Assembly: GCF_003201775.1 (NCBI RefSeq)
Contig: NZ_QJJZ01000010.1
Span: forward strand, 148,709 to 212,708
Origin: Arenibacter sp. ARW7G5Y1
Lineage (GTDB): Bacteria; Bacteroidota; Bacteroidia; Flavobacteriales; Flavobacteriaceae
Reading direction: 5' to 3'
Length of the DNA: 64,000 nucleotides
Below, one piece after another: positions 1 to 9,663 of this stretch. The number at the start of each line of letters is the position of its first letter. Within the stretch, counting starts at the first letter, position 1. A program made the position numbers and the translations under genes. The notes below the pieces were generated by a model. It saw nothing but the letters and a program-made list of their open reading frames with translations, did no database searches and was not told the origin of the DNA.

Positions 1-792
1 ACCATTCTCCAAAGGGGAAGTAAAACTAGTAGTGTAATCTACCATATACCTATCCGGGCGATCCAAGTCCCACACCTTCACGTCCAAATCTTCGTTCAAG
101 GCTATTCGATTATCCTCGGTAGCTTGTAGGTTAATATGTTCTTGACGGGCATTGAAGCCCCCATATACATCTCCGGAATAAGTATCATTAAAAGCCTTAA
201 AAAGTACGGTACCTTGGCGCTCCACCAAATTCCAGAAGTCCACCCTCTCCCCTTCAATCCGGGTATGTGTCCAAGGACCCCATATGCCATAATGATGGTA
301 ATGATCAGGAGGTTGAATACGGCTTAGCGTATCTCCCGATGGAGTAAGCATAGGATGGAGGTATCCGGATTTCCGAAAGATGGAATCCACACCTTCTGGA
401 GGGTAGGTCATTCCATACCTATAGGTGAGCAAGGGAACGGAACCCTTTGACAATTGGAGGTTTCCATTTCTTTTATCCACATTAACCCCTTCTATACCAT
501 GGCCCTTAGCCTCTTCCTTTACTATTTCATAAGAACTGGTATTGTTAGGCGTATGAACAAACCATAGTCTTTTCCGATCATTATCAATCTGAAAAGGTAT
601 CTGTTTACCATTATTCATCAATACCAAATTACTTTGGCCGTCCATTCCTCCCAACCCCAAAGTATCCATTTTTAAAGATACTGGGGAGGCTTGTAAAATG
701 CCATCCTTCTCCGCTATTCTAAACCTATATGATTCATTGTGGTTACATGACTGTATCAGCAATAAAACATAAACAAGAAATACATACTTCAT
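1..792 (-). CDS. DUF6807 (PmoA-like) family lipoprotein, 3' end cut by window edge
   Basis: The frame is open from an ATG at 790-792 to the left edge, so only about 264 N-terminal residues are visible. The start MKYVFLVYVLLLIQSC is a lipoprotein signal with a Cys at residue 16. Around residue 170-200 the protein reads DHYHHYGIWGPWTH followed by VDFWN. This His-rich segment resembles the DHPHHRGLWF-type motif of the DUF6807/PmoA family. Members sit in carbohydrate loci of Bacteroidota and Planctomycetes and have no firmly established reaction. It follows the SusD gene by 56 bases on the same strand and is probably the third gene of that operon. The family call is from memory of the motif; the substrate is unknown. 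Confidence 0.7.
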   Translation of the reverse strand, partial: MKYVFLVYVLLLIQSCNHNESYRFRIAEKDGILQASPVSLKMDTLGLGGMDGQSNLVLMNNGKQIPFQIDNDRKRLWFVHTPNNTSSYEIVKEEAKGHGIEGVNVDKRNGNLQLSKGSVPLLTYRYGMTYPPEGVDSIFRKSGYLHPMLTPSGDTLSRIQPPDHYHHYGIWGPWTHTRIEGERVDFWNLVERQGTVLFKAFNDTYSGDVYGGFNARQEHINLQATEDNRIALNEDLDVKVWDLDRPDRYMVDYTTSFTSPLENG

Positions 793-848
793 TTAAAACA
801 GGTTTAAAGGATGGAATTTACAAAAAACAAATTAACTCACTACAACTA

Positions 849-2699
849 TTATTCTTCAGGTATGGTCGTCAGTGGCGGGATATTATTTTCCGCCCCTGGA
901 TAACCTTCGTTTTGATTTATCACTCCCTGTGTATTGGCATTGATTGCCGAAGCGGGGATGGGCCATAGCACATGATAGGGACTCATGGTATATTCATCTC
1001 CGTGAATGGTTTTAACCCCCTTATTGTAAAAATCGGTCACTTCCATGATACGATCATACCAAAAATTATCGGTAGAGAAGTTATCCAAACTATAGGTCTT
1101 ACCATTATAGGCAGCTTTGCCAGTCTTGGCAAAAATATAAGCGATACGTGTCAGTTCGGTTTTTCTTCCCTCCTCGTAGTACAGTTCCCTTGCCCGCTCA
1201 TCCAAGATATAGGCAATATCCACATCTGCCGCAGTAATTTCATCGGCCTCGGCCCTTCTTCTTACCACATTGATATCTTCTGCCGCTGCGCCTAAATTTC
1301 CTTTCCAGAAATAGGCCTCGGCCCTTAGCAAATAAGTTTCAGCCACCCTATACACATACCAATCGCCATGACCACCGGACGGTTTCACATTTAAGGGATC
1401 TGGAACGAAAAATTTGTAATGTGGAAAGCCGTACCAATTCCTTATGGTATCTGAACAAAGTGGGGTTCCATTTGGTAAATAAAGCTCCAAATTCTTTCCG
1501 TAATATGAGTTTCCTGAACTTTGTAGGCTAGGTGCATTGTACACTAAATCTTCCATATCGTACCAATTTCCCAGCTTATGACGTTGATCGTTATTAGCGT
1601 TTTTCCAAATCTCCTTGGTACTATAATGAGTACCCCTATTTCTGCCAATACCCCTACCTATTGCAGTGACCTGATCGATATCTATTCCCGGGGCATCGGA
1701 CATTCCATTCTGGCCATCAGGAGTATTGATAAAACGCCACCAAAGTGGAACGGCTTGCCTTTGTATACTGGTACCGCCTGAATAATCTCCATTGTCCTCA
1801 TACCCCAATCTATCTATAACCACCAATATTCCCTCGGTATTACCGGAAATACTTTTGTTTTCCACTCGGTGCAGATCCCAGGTCACATCCTTTTCTGGGT
1901 TATCGGCATCAATACCAAACCTGTCCGTTGTTAGGGTGTGGGTTCCGCCATTGATTATTTGTGATGAAGAGGCTATTGCTTCATCAAAATCGCCCAAGGC
2001 AAGATTAACTTTTGTCAACAGATGCAAGACTGCATCCTTATTGATATCGCCATTGTTGGCCACTGCATTCACCATAGGCACTGCCATATTGAGGTCCTCC
2101 TGCATTTTTCTGAGGATCGTCTCCCTTGCTGTAGTAACAAAATCCAAGCGTGCCGAGGTGATCTCCTCCAATATTAAGGGAACATCCCCAAATTGCTGGG
2201 TCAACCTATAATACCTGTAGGCCCTATGAAACAGAGCACGTCCCATAATATCATTTTTCTGAGCATCACTCTCAAAGGTGGCATCATTCAATCTACCAAT
2301 TACGGTATTGGCATATTTTATGCCTTTATAGAATTCTTCCCAAAACCAACCAATCCTATTGGCATCAGCACTATTGAGCCTAGCATCGGGCAAGATCAGC
2401 AAGTTTAAATCCTGGGCAGGACCTGATTTGTCCGTAGTTCCTTCTACCGAGACCTCGGAAAAGATATTTTCCGTAATCATGGGGGCGCCATCTCCGTAAA
2501 ACTCAGCCCTTAAATTTCTCATTGCCTGTGACAAAAGACTATTGAGCCCTTCTGGCGTATCCAAGGCATTACTGGGCGTAAAGAACGATTGCGGATCTGC
2601 ATCCAAGAATTCTTCCTCACAACCCGTAAAGGCCAAAGACAGAATTAGGATAAAGCTAAAAAAGGCTTTTCTATAATTATATATAATTTTTCTCATCAT
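849..2699 (-). CDS. SusD/RagB-family glycan-binding lipoprotein
   Basis: 616 residues, a normal size for SusD. The N terminus has a hydrophobic signal ending FTGC with the lipidated Cys at residue 27, then EEEFLDADPQSFFTP, the usual start of mature SusD-like proteins. The middle carries the TPR-like part (for example RALFHRAYRYYRLTQQFGDVPLI) and the C-terminal half has VAETYLLRAEAYFWKGN, both typical of the family. Such proteins cap the paired SusC barrel and bind substrate at the cell surface. Two adjacent ATGs (2697-2699 and 2694-2696) make the start ambiguous by one codon. It lies 13 bases after the SusC frame and is cotranscribed with it. The substrate cannot be read from sequence; nearby uxaC hints at a uronic-acid-containing glycan. 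Confidence 0.92.
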   Translation of the reverse strand: MMRKIIYNYRKAFFSFILILSLAFTGCEEEFLDADPQSFFTPSNALDTPEGLNSLLSQAMRNLRAEFYGDGAPMITENIFSEVSVEGTTDKSGPAQDLNLLILPDARLNSADANRIGWFWEEFYKGIKYANTVIGRLNDATFESDAQKNDIMGRALFHRAYRYYRLTQQFGDVPLILEEITSARLDFVTTARETILRKMQEDLNMAVPMVNAVANNGDINKDAVLHLLTKVNLALGDFDEAIASSSQIINGGTHTLTTDRFGIDADNPEKDVTWDLHRVENKSISGNTEGILVVIDRLGYEDNGDYSGGTSIQRQAVPLWWRFINTPDGQNGMSDAPGIDIDQVTAIGRGIGRNRGTHYSTKEIWKNANNDQRHKLGNWYDMEDLVYNAPSLQSSGNSYYGKNLELYLPNGTPLCSDTIRNWYGFPHYKFFVPDPLNVKPSGGHGDWYVYRVAETYLLRAEAYFWKGNLGAAAEDINVVRRRAEADEITAADVDIAYILDERARELYYEEGRKTELTRIAYIFAKTGKAAYNGKTYSLDNFSTDNFWYDRIMEVTDFYNKGVKTIHGDEYTMSPYHVLWPIPASAINANTQGVINQNEGYPGAENNIPPLTTIPEE

Positions 2700-2712
2700 T
2701 ATTATTTTTTTA

Positions 2713-5700
2713 TTAAAGACTTAAATCGATTCCAAAGGTGAAAAACCTAGGTGTTGGCAAACTTGCATCGGTATCAAAATCACCATCATCACCTAATATC
2801 CTACCTTCTATATTGGTAGGCTCCGGGTCATAAAAGTCCCAATGAGGTGCATAAACCGCCACATTTCTAACATTGGCATACAACCTAAGACTTTGCAAAG
2901 ACAACTTTTCAAGAAGGGGCTTTGGAAATCTATAAGCCAATGTAATATTACTCAACCTAATAAACGAAGCATCACGCCAAATGGTAAAGCTTGAACTTCC
3001 GTCACTTGAAAACAATCTGGCATAATCATTTATAGGATTGTCAGGTGTCCAATAGGGTGTTTGGATGGAGTTGGTCCTATCTATAAAACCGTTTCTGTTT
3101 TTGGCTTCATTAAATACCCTTTTTTGACCCCAATTGGAATAGACCTCAAAAGAAAAATCAAAATTCTTTAGCATCGTGAACCTATTGGACATGGCCCAAC
3201 TAAACCTAGGTGATCTATGTCCCTGAAAAACATTGTCCTCCACGGTAAAGTCCCCACTATTATCCACATCCCTAATTTTCCAATCCCCGGGAAAAACACC
3301 GTATTCGGCAGCTTCAGCAGCCTCATTTGTCTGCCAAATCCCTATGGCTTCCTGGCCCCAGATAACGTCGGTGGCCTGACCTATAAAACGCTGATTGGTA
3401 ATGTCATCCAATTCGTTCCCATTTTCATCAAGATCGCCATATAACTTCCTGATTTTATTTCTGTTCAAAGAGAAATTAAAATTGGTATTCCACTGAAAAT
3501 TTTCCCTATTGATGTTTTGGGTAGCCAAGGTGAATTCCAGACCTTTATTTTCAATTTCCCCCAAATTGGTGGTTACATTGTTGAAACCTATAATATTCGG
3601 CAATTGTCTGGTTACAATTAAATCGTTGGTAATATTTTGGTAAGCCTCAATAGACCCCTCAACCACTCCGTTGGCCAGACTGAAGTCCAACCCTAAATTG
3701 GTAGCCTTGGTACGCTCCCACCTAAGCGCATTGTTTTCTTGGGTTCCATTGTCAAAAGTAGGCACGGTAATAACATTACCCCCGGCATCCACATTCAAAT
3801 ATTTGTTCGCATTAAGCTTGGACAATGCAGTAAACCTTCCAATATCCCTGTTCCCATTTTCCCCATAGGACAATCTAAGCTTAAGGAAATCAATAAATTC
3901 CGAATTAAAAAAAGATTCGTTGGAAATGGTCCAAGCCCCTGCTATGGAAGGAAAATATGCCCGTTTATTATTGGCCCCAAAAGCAGAGTAACCATCCCTA
4001 CGCATGGTCATCGTTAAAAGATAACGGGAGTCATAATTATAATTCAATCGCGTCATCATGGCATCCCCTGTACTGGTCACATCTTCACTCTCGGCGATCT
4101 GAACCGTTCCCAATTCCAAGGCACTGTAACCCAGGGCATCACTAGGCTCAAAGGTATTGGCCCTGGCACGGGTTTCATAACTTTGAAACTTCTCACCATA
4201 CACCAAAAACATTAAATTAAAGGAGTGTTTGTCCACTGTCTTGTCCCAGCGTAAAATGTTATCCAACTGCCATTCATTGATCTTGGTCACTTTCCTTTCC
4301 GCCGAGCCCACTACGTTTTGTGGACTGGCCGCTAAGGCATGGTTATAATATTCCTGAAATTCCAAGCGATTGGTATACCCTATTTCATAGGAGAAACCCA
4401 GAGGCAACTTAAGCTTGGCATACACCCTGGAGTTAAAGGTATGGTCCAAATCTATACGGTCGTTAAATTTTTGAGCCAAAAATGCGTTAACGGCCCCTGC
4501 CCCATTGTCGTCCTGAGGACTTAAGCGAATATTTCCCTCATCATCAAATTCGGAACCCCAGGGGGAAGATCTTTCTATCTGACCCCGGTCGGCTGCAATA
4601 AAACCTTCATTACGTTTGGCAAATTGGGTATTCATTCCAACGGTCAACCAATCGGTAATTTTAGCATCCAAATTTAATCGAGATCGCAAGGCTTCGAATT
4701 TCTCTCCATCAAAAATGCCTTCATTGGAGGTTCTGCCAATGGACCAATAATAATTTAATCCCCCCTTACGTCCGGAGATACTGGTATTGATATCGTTACG
4801 AAATCCGGTCTGCATTATCCTATCATACCAATTGATACTATTTCCTGCCAAGTAATTTTCGATTTACACATCCTGGAACCCAATTCTATTTAACCAGGCC
4901 CTGGTTGGGTCACCGGCAGATCCATCATAGGCCAACCATTGATCCAAGGTTACACCGGACGGCAAGTTATTGGGATCGTCATACCTACCTGGATTGTCAA
5001 TAGTGTTTTGCGGGTTGATACTTTTAAATACATCGGTTCTCCAGTCTACATACCCCTGGGCATCGTATGGCCGCTCCTTATAAGCATCTGTTGCCATACC
5101 CACACTGGTGTTGATATTAATGGTAGGCTTATCACTTGTACCTCGTTTTGTGGTGACCAAAATAACACCACTTGCCCCCCTTGCCCCGTAAACAGCGGCA
5201 GAACTGGCATCCTTCATAACATCAAGTTTATCTATATCTGAGGGCGCAATATCTGAAAGGTCCCCATTATAGATCATTCCGTCCACTACTATTAATGGAC
5301 TAGAACCGGCACTAAGACTGTTGTTTCCTCGAATTCGGATTTGACTGGTACCTTTGGGGGAGGCGGAAAGCCCAATACTAAGGCCGGCCACATTCCCTCT
5401 CAATACATCGGTCACCGAATTGGTAGATTGGTCCGAAAGAGCGGCGGCATCAACTTGGGATATAGCCCCGGTTAAATCCTTCTTTTTCACCGCCCCATAC
5501 CCCACCAATACCACCTCATCCAAGGTAGAAGCAGTAGATTGCATAGTAACATTGATTTGGGCGCTACCATTAACAGGTATTTGCTGTTCCTCGAAACCAA
5601 TATAACTAATCGTTAATATGGCATTTTGGCTGGCCACCTCAAAACTAAAGTTGCCATCAAAATCGGACACTACCCCATTGGTAGTCCCTTTTTCAACAAT

Positions 5701-5853
5701 TGACGCTCCTGGTAGCGGAACGCCAAACTCATCCACAACGGTCCCCGAAACGGTGAAACCATCTTGCCCATAAACGGACATTGAAAATAATGTACAGAGA
5801 AGCGTTAAAAGTAATAACGCCCTGCACCTAACTTTTTTTAATGAATTTCTCAT
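2713..5853 (-). pseudogene. SusC-type TonB-dependent receptor interrupted by an in-frame stop
   Basis: The gene would encode about 1046 residues, the usual SusC length. It has a signal peptide (to about residue 29), a CarboxypepD_reg-like domain (VSGTVVDEFGVPLPGASI) at about 30-115, a TonB-box region, a plug domain (VTDVLRGNVAGLSIG, then GARGASGVILVTTKRG) to about 240, and a beta-barrel ending in FGIDLSL. Codon 330 is TAA at 4864-4866, read as GFQDV-stop-IENYLAGNSINW. Both halves are in the same frame and otherwise intact, so this is a point nonsense change and not a frameshift. A TTG at 4849-4851 could start the distal part, but that product would lack signal and plug. Either the allele is recently inactivated, or the base is a sequence error. 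Confidence 0.85.
4864..4866 (-). other. In-frame TAA stop inside the SusC gene
   Basis: On the minus strand the codons read GTG TAA ATC GAA AAT TAC. Frame is identical on both sides (5853 and 4851 are both multiples of three). A single substitution from CAA, GAA or AAA would explain it. Confidence 0.9.
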
Positions 5854-5928
5854 ACATAAATGTTTAAAGTTGGTTAGTTATTGAATTTTAACCATGACCG
5901 GAAAACCCAATCATGGTTGCATTTTGAA

Positions 5929-5960
5929 CAAATCTATATAATTGCAACTTATTACGCAAC
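5929..5960 (-). promoter_or_regulatory. Probable promoter of the SusC/SusD operon
   Basis: On the minus strand TAGATTTG (5929-5936) matches the Bacteroidota -7 consensus TAnnTTTG exactly. A TTG-containing -33-like element (GTTG, 5957-5960) lies 20 bases upstream. The likely transcription start falls about 70 bases before the SusC ATG. Confidence 0.6.
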
Positions 5961-5967
5961 CGATTGC
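5956..5967. promoter_or_regulatory. LacI-type operator overlapping the SusC -33 element
   Basis: GCAACCGATTGC is an inverted repeat with one mismatch and a central CG, the layout of LacI/GalR operators. It overlaps the -33 element of the SusC promoter and lies in the divergent region shared with the LacI gene. Binding would be expected to block SusC/SusD transcription. Confidence 0.5.
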
Positions 5968-6097
5968 ACTAATAAATTGATGTTTTATAACCAAATAATT
6001 ATTTTTTGTTTAATAAATCATATAATTAATATGTAATTCCACATTATTTATAACTACCATTCATTTATACTTTAATAATAAAATTTTATTTGTAATA

Positions 6098-6120
6098 TTG
6101 TTGCATAGTTTACGCAACAA
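6098..6120. promoter_or_regulatory. Inverted repeat just upstream of the LacI gene
   Basis: TTGTTGC and GCAACAA form a perfect 7-bp inverted repeat with a 9-base spacer, ending 8 bases before the LacI start codon. It shares the GCAAC core with the operator at 5956-5967, so it may be an autoregulatory site. A role as a translation-blocking hairpin is also possible. Confidence 0.4.
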
Positions 6121-6128
6121 CAATTAAT

Positions 6129-7142
6129 ATGGACAAAAGAATTACAATTTACGATTTGGCAAAAACCTTGGGTGTTTCTGCCGGAACCGTAAGCAGGAGT
6201 CTGAACGACCATCCGTCCATAAGTCAAAAAACCAAGGATCGCGTAATCTTTATGGCAAATGAACTGGGCTACAAAACCAATAAATTTGCTGTAAACCTTA
6301 GCAAACAGAAATCCAATACCATAGGTGTTATTGTCCCTAAGCTCAATTCCATTTTTATGTCCACTGTTTTGGCGGGGATAGAAAAAGTGGCCAATGAAGC
6401 CGGTTACAACCTGATTATTAGCCAGTCTTTGGAGTCTATGGAAAAAGAAAAATTAAATGCAAAAACACTTTACGATAGTGGAGTTGATGCCCTTTTGGTA
6501 TCCTTGGCCTATGACACTACGGACTTTGTACACTTTGCAAATTATATTAAAAACAAAATACCGCTGATATTTATTGACAGGGTTCACAATTTACCAAATT
6601 GTTCCACTATTATAATCGATAACAAATCAGCTGGATTTGAGGCTACAGAACATTTGATAGCACAGGGCTGCAAAAATCTGCTACATATTAGTGGCAATCT
6701 AAAGCGTAATGTTTACTCCGAGCGACTGAAAGGATTTCAGGAAGCGCTGGCCAAACACAATTTAAAATTTAAAGATGCCAATTTACTGGAATCCGATCTT
6801 GCCCCCAGCAGTGTTAAAGAAGTTATTGCGCACATCAAGAGTGTTGACATTCCCATTGATGGATTGTTTGTAGCCAACGACACCTTTGCCGCCCATTGTA
6901 TTAAGGAACTAAAAAAAGAGAAATACAATATCCCCAGTGATATAAAAATTATTGGATTTAATAATGACCCTATCTCGGAACTGGTCACGCCTGCCCTAAG
7001 CACTATTAATTATCCAGGATACGAATTAGGTGTTTTGGCGGGACAAAGTGTTATTAGCCATTTAAATGGGGGTATAGACTTACATCCCGCAAATTCAATT
7101 ACCCTAAGACATAAATTGATTATAAGAGAATCTACACTTTAA
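6129..7142 (+). CDS. LacI-family transcriptional regulator
   Basis: 337 residues, standard for LacI/GalR. The N-terminal helix-turn-helix (TIYDLAKTLGVSAGTVSRSLNDHPSIS, about residues 6-32) is followed by the hinge region and a periplasmic-binding-protein-like effector domain beginning at NTIGVIVPKLNSIF and running to the C terminus (FVANDTFAAHCIKEL, IIGFNNDPISELVTPALSTI). It is divergent from the SusC/SusD operon, and two LacI-like palindromes lie in the shared 275-base gap. It most likely represses that operon and itself until a sugar ligand binds. The ThuA gene follows after 12 bases, so they form one operon. The ligand is unknown; a uronate or oligosaccharide is a guess from uxaC downstream. 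Confidence 0.95.
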   Translation: MDKRITIYDLAKTLGVSAGTVSRSLNDHPSISQKTKDRVIFMANELGYKTNKFAVNLSKQKSNTIGVIVPKLNSIFMSTVLAGIEKVANEAGYNLIISQSLESMEKEKLNAKTLYDSGVDALLVSLAYDTTDFVHFANYIKNKIPLIFIDRVHNLPNCSTIIIDNKSAGFEATEHLIAQGCKNLLHISGNLKRNVYSERLKGFQEALAKHNLKFKDANLLESDLAPSSVKEVIAHIKSVDIPIDGLFVANDTFAAHCIKELKKEKYNIPSDIKIIGFNNDPISELVTPALSTINYPGYELGVLAGQSVISHLNGGIDLHPANSITLRHKLIIRESTL

Positions 7143-7154
7143 CAAATATCTACA

Positions 7155-8072
7155 ATGAACAAAACAATTTACAGCTGGCTTACCTTCCTTTTTGTTGGAA
7201 CAGTTTTCGCCCAAGGATTAGAAGAATTTCCCATTACAGAACAATGGCTTTCCAAAATTGAATCCCTTGCTCCTTCTGCACCTAGAATTCCTGCAGAAAC
7301 GAAAAAAATATTGGTTTTTTCACAGCACACGGGATTCTATCATTGGACCATTCCCCACAACGACGAAATGCTGAAAATTCTGGGTAGAAAATCTGGGGCC
7401 TTTGAGGTCATCATTGCACACGACATAGACAGTTTTGACAAAAAGAATTTAAAGCAATACGATGCCGTAATCTTGAACAACTCCAATCCGGCCGGACCTA
7501 AACGGGACTTGTTCTGGGACCTACTAAAGAAGAACACTACCTTGAACGACAATACCATAGCCAAGATGGCGGCCGAATATGAAAAGAATTTGATGGATTA
7601 TGTTGCAAAGGGCGGAGGTCTAATGATTCTGCACGGTGCAATCACCGTACAAAACAATTCCAAGGAATTCAGTAGGTTGGTAGGTGGAAGCTTTGACTAC
7701 CACCCCAAACAACAGGAAATGCATTTAAAGGAGGTGAACCCAAACCACCCCATGGTACAGGCCTTTAAAGGAAAGGGCTTTACCCACGTGGATGAACCCT
7801 ATTTCTTTAACAATGCCTATTCCGATTATAATTTTAGACCCTTACTGTACATTGAAGCTGATAAATTGGAAGGTGTTAAAAAAGAAGTTACGGACAATAC
7901 CATCTACGTTTCTTGGATAAAGCGGCACGGTAAAGGAAGGGTGTTTTACAGCTCTCCTTCCCATAACGCCCAAAGCATGAATCATCCGGAATTGCTTCAA
8001 TTCTTTTTGGATGGTATGCAATACGTTGTGGGCGACTTAAAATGTGATGATAGCCCTATAGGAAAACCATGA
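7155..8072 (+). CDS. ThuA-domain protein, exported
   Basis: 305 residues. A signal peptide (MNKTIYSWLTFLFVGTVFAQ) precedes a ThuA/trehalose-utilisation domain. Its class-I glutamine-amidotransferase-like fold is recognised by KKILVFSQHTGFYHWTIPHN, YDAVILNNSNPAG, GGGLMILHGAI, GGSFDYHPKQQEMHL and the late segment GKGRVFYSSPSHNAQSMNHPE. The biochemical function of ThuA proteins is unsettled. They recur in Bacteroidota and Planctomycetes sugar loci together with DUF6807, oxidoreductases and cytochrome c lipoproteins, and relatives of two of those (DUF6807, cytochrome c) are present here. It lies 12 bases after the LacI gene and is followed by a strong terminator at 8111-8138. Confidence 0.85.
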   Translation: MNKTIYSWLTFLFVGTVFAQGLEEFPITEQWLSKIESLAPSAPRIPAETKKILVFSQHTGFYHWTIPHNDEMLKILGRKSGAFEVIIAHDIDSFDKKNLKQYDAVILNNSNPAGPKRDLFWDLLKKNTTLNDNTIAKMAAEYEKNLMDYVAKGGGLMILHGAITVQNNSKEFSRLVGGSFDYHPKQQEMHLKEVNPNHPMVQAFKGKGFTHVDEPYFFNNAYSDYNFRPLLYIEADKLEGVKKEVTDNTIYVSWIKRHGKGRVFYSSPSHNAQSMNHPELLQFFLDGMQYVVGDLKCDDSPIGKP

Positions 8073-8110
8073 TCCAACATCCTATCAAGATTATGTCATC
8101 CCAAAAAAAA

Positions 8111-8138
8111 TGCGCATCCCAAAGAGATGCGCATTTTT
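8111..8138. terminator. Bidirectional intrinsic terminator between ThuA gene and uxaC
   Basis: TGCGCATC and GATGCGCA form a perfect 8-bp stem around a 7-base loop, followed by TTTTT. A run of A residues on the left provides the U tract for the opposite strand, so it can end both convergent transcripts. Confidence 0.85.
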
Positions 8139-8185
8139 AATTTTATTCTAGAAATAACAACCATGAACAACCAATTTAAAGAGTG

Positions 8186-9592
8186 CTATTTATTAAAATC
8201 AAAAAAGTTTTTAGCGTTATAATAGGATATATCGGAGACAATTTTCCCCAGTAATCTTTCATCATTGGGCAACTCCCCGTTTACCACGTCATTCCCTATA
8301 AGGTTGCATAATATCCTTCTAAAGTATTCGTGTCTCGGAAACGACAAAAAGCTCCTGGAGTCGGTCAGCATCCCTACAAAGCAACTTAAAAGCCCCATAT
8401 TGGATAGCGCATTCATTTGTTTTTCCATACCGTCTTTCTGATCCAAAAACCACCAACCGGAGCCAAACTGCACCTTCCCCTTAACACTGCCATCGTTAAA
8501 ATTCCCTACCATGGTAGCTATTACTTCATTATCGGAGGGATTAAGATTGTAGATTATGGTCTTGGCCAATTGATCTGTTCCATCCAATTCGTTCAAGAAG
8601 CCGCTCAATGCACGAGCCTGCGAAAAATCACCTATGGAATCGAAGCCCGTATCTGGACCCAATTTGGACAATAACCTTTTATTATTGTCCCGAATGGCCC
8701 CTATGTGGAATTGTTGCACCCACCCTTTTTTATGATAACTCTTCCCCAAGAACAACAGCACCTGTGCCTTAAAATATTGCACTTCTTCCATAGAAAGTGA
8801 TTTGCCGTCCATAACTTTTTTAAAGAGACCTTCCACATCATAAGTACCTTCTTCGAAATAATACAATTGTTCCAATCCATGATCGGCCAGCCTACCTCCC
8901 TGTTCATGGAAATAGTCGATACGATTTTCCAAAGCAGCCAACAAATCCTTGTAAGCCCTAATATGGATATTGGAAGCTTCGCCCAATTTTTCCAAATAGG
9001 CTACATAAGTACTCCCCTGTTCTATGGCAAATGTCTTATCTGGACGGAAAGTTGGAAAAACTTTTGGAGATAACCCTTTCTGTTTAATGCTTTTATGAAA
9101 TTGAAGGGAATCTATGGATTCGTCGGTAGTACAAAGCGACTCCACCTTTTGTTGTTGCAACAACCCTAGGGTGTGATGGGAGTTTTGCTGCAGTATTGAT
9201 GAAGTGCGCTCATATATTTCCTCCGCATTATCCGGCCCCAACAATTCCTGTATACCAAAGTAACGCTGAAGTTCCATATGGGTCCAATGGTACAAAGGGT
9301 TTCTTACTGTATAGGGCACTGTCTCCGCCCATTTAAGAAACTTTTCCTTATCCGTAGCATTTCCGGTTATATAATGTTCATTTATTCCAAAAGCACGCAT
9401 GGCACGCCATTTATAATGATCCCCGGCCAACCAGGCTTGACTTATATTTTCAAAAACCCGGTTCCCATCAATTTCTTGGGGCGGCAGGTGATTGTGATAG
9501 TCAATTATAGGCAACTCTTTGGCATAATTGTGATATAAGGTTTTGGCAAAGTCGCTTTGCAATAGGAAATCATCATTTATAAAAGTCTTCAT
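8186..9592 (-). CDS. uxaC: Glucuronate isomerase (uronate isomerase)
   Basis: Interconverts D-glucuronate and D-fructuronate, or D-galacturonate and D-tagaturonate, in the cytoplasm. The 468-residue product from the ATG at 9590-9592 matches the family's usual length. It is recognised by MKTFINDDFLLQ at the start, the metal-site motif DYHNHLPP, the segment YKWRAMRAFGI, YHWTHMELQRYFGI, and the C-terminal DSRSFLSFPRHEYFRRILC. The open frame extends 23 codons further upstream to 9661, but that extension has no family resemblance, so the internal ATG is preferred. It starts 71 bases after the cytochrome c lipoprotein gene on the same strand. No uxaB, uxuA or kdgK is visible nearby, so the rest of uronate catabolism must be elsewhere. 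Confidence 0.95.
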   Translation of the reverse strand: MKTFINDDFLLQSDFAKTLYHNYAKELPIIDYHNHLPPQEIDGNRVFENISQAWLAGDHYKWRAMRAFGINEHYITGNATDKEKFLKWAETVPYTVRNPLYHWTHMELQRYFGIQELLGPDNAEEIYERTSSILQQNSHHTLGLLQQQKVESLCTTDESIDSLQFHKSIKQKGLSPKVFPTFRPDKTFAIEQGSTYVAYLEKLGEASNIHIRAYKDLLAALENRIDYFHEQGGRLADHGLEQLYYFEEGTYDVEGLFKKVMDGKSLSMEEVQYFKAQVLLFLGKSYHKKGWVQQFHIGAIRDNNKRLLSKLGPDTGFDSIGDFSQARALSGFLNELDGTDQLAKTIIYNLNPSDNEVIATMVGNFNDGSVKGKVQFGSGWWFLDQKDGMEKQMNALSNMGLLSCFVGMLTDSRSFLSFPRHEYFRRILCNLIGNDVVNGELPNDERLLGKIVSDISYYNAKNFFDFNK

Positions 9593-9663
9593 CTTACTAA
9601 CGAATTTAATTTTAATACTTAAACTACCTACTTTGTCATTGAATGCGGACCAGCGGTCCAAGC

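Noticed and set aside
2713..4851. The distal SusC frame as an independent 712-residue gene
   Set aside because: It starts only with TTG, has no signal peptide, CarboxypepD_reg or plug domain, and continues in the frame of the upstream part; it is the second half of an interrupted gene.
9593..9661. N-terminal extension of uxaC by 23 codons
   Set aside because: The family begins at MKTFINDDF; the extension has no similarity and comes within two bases of the preceding stop.
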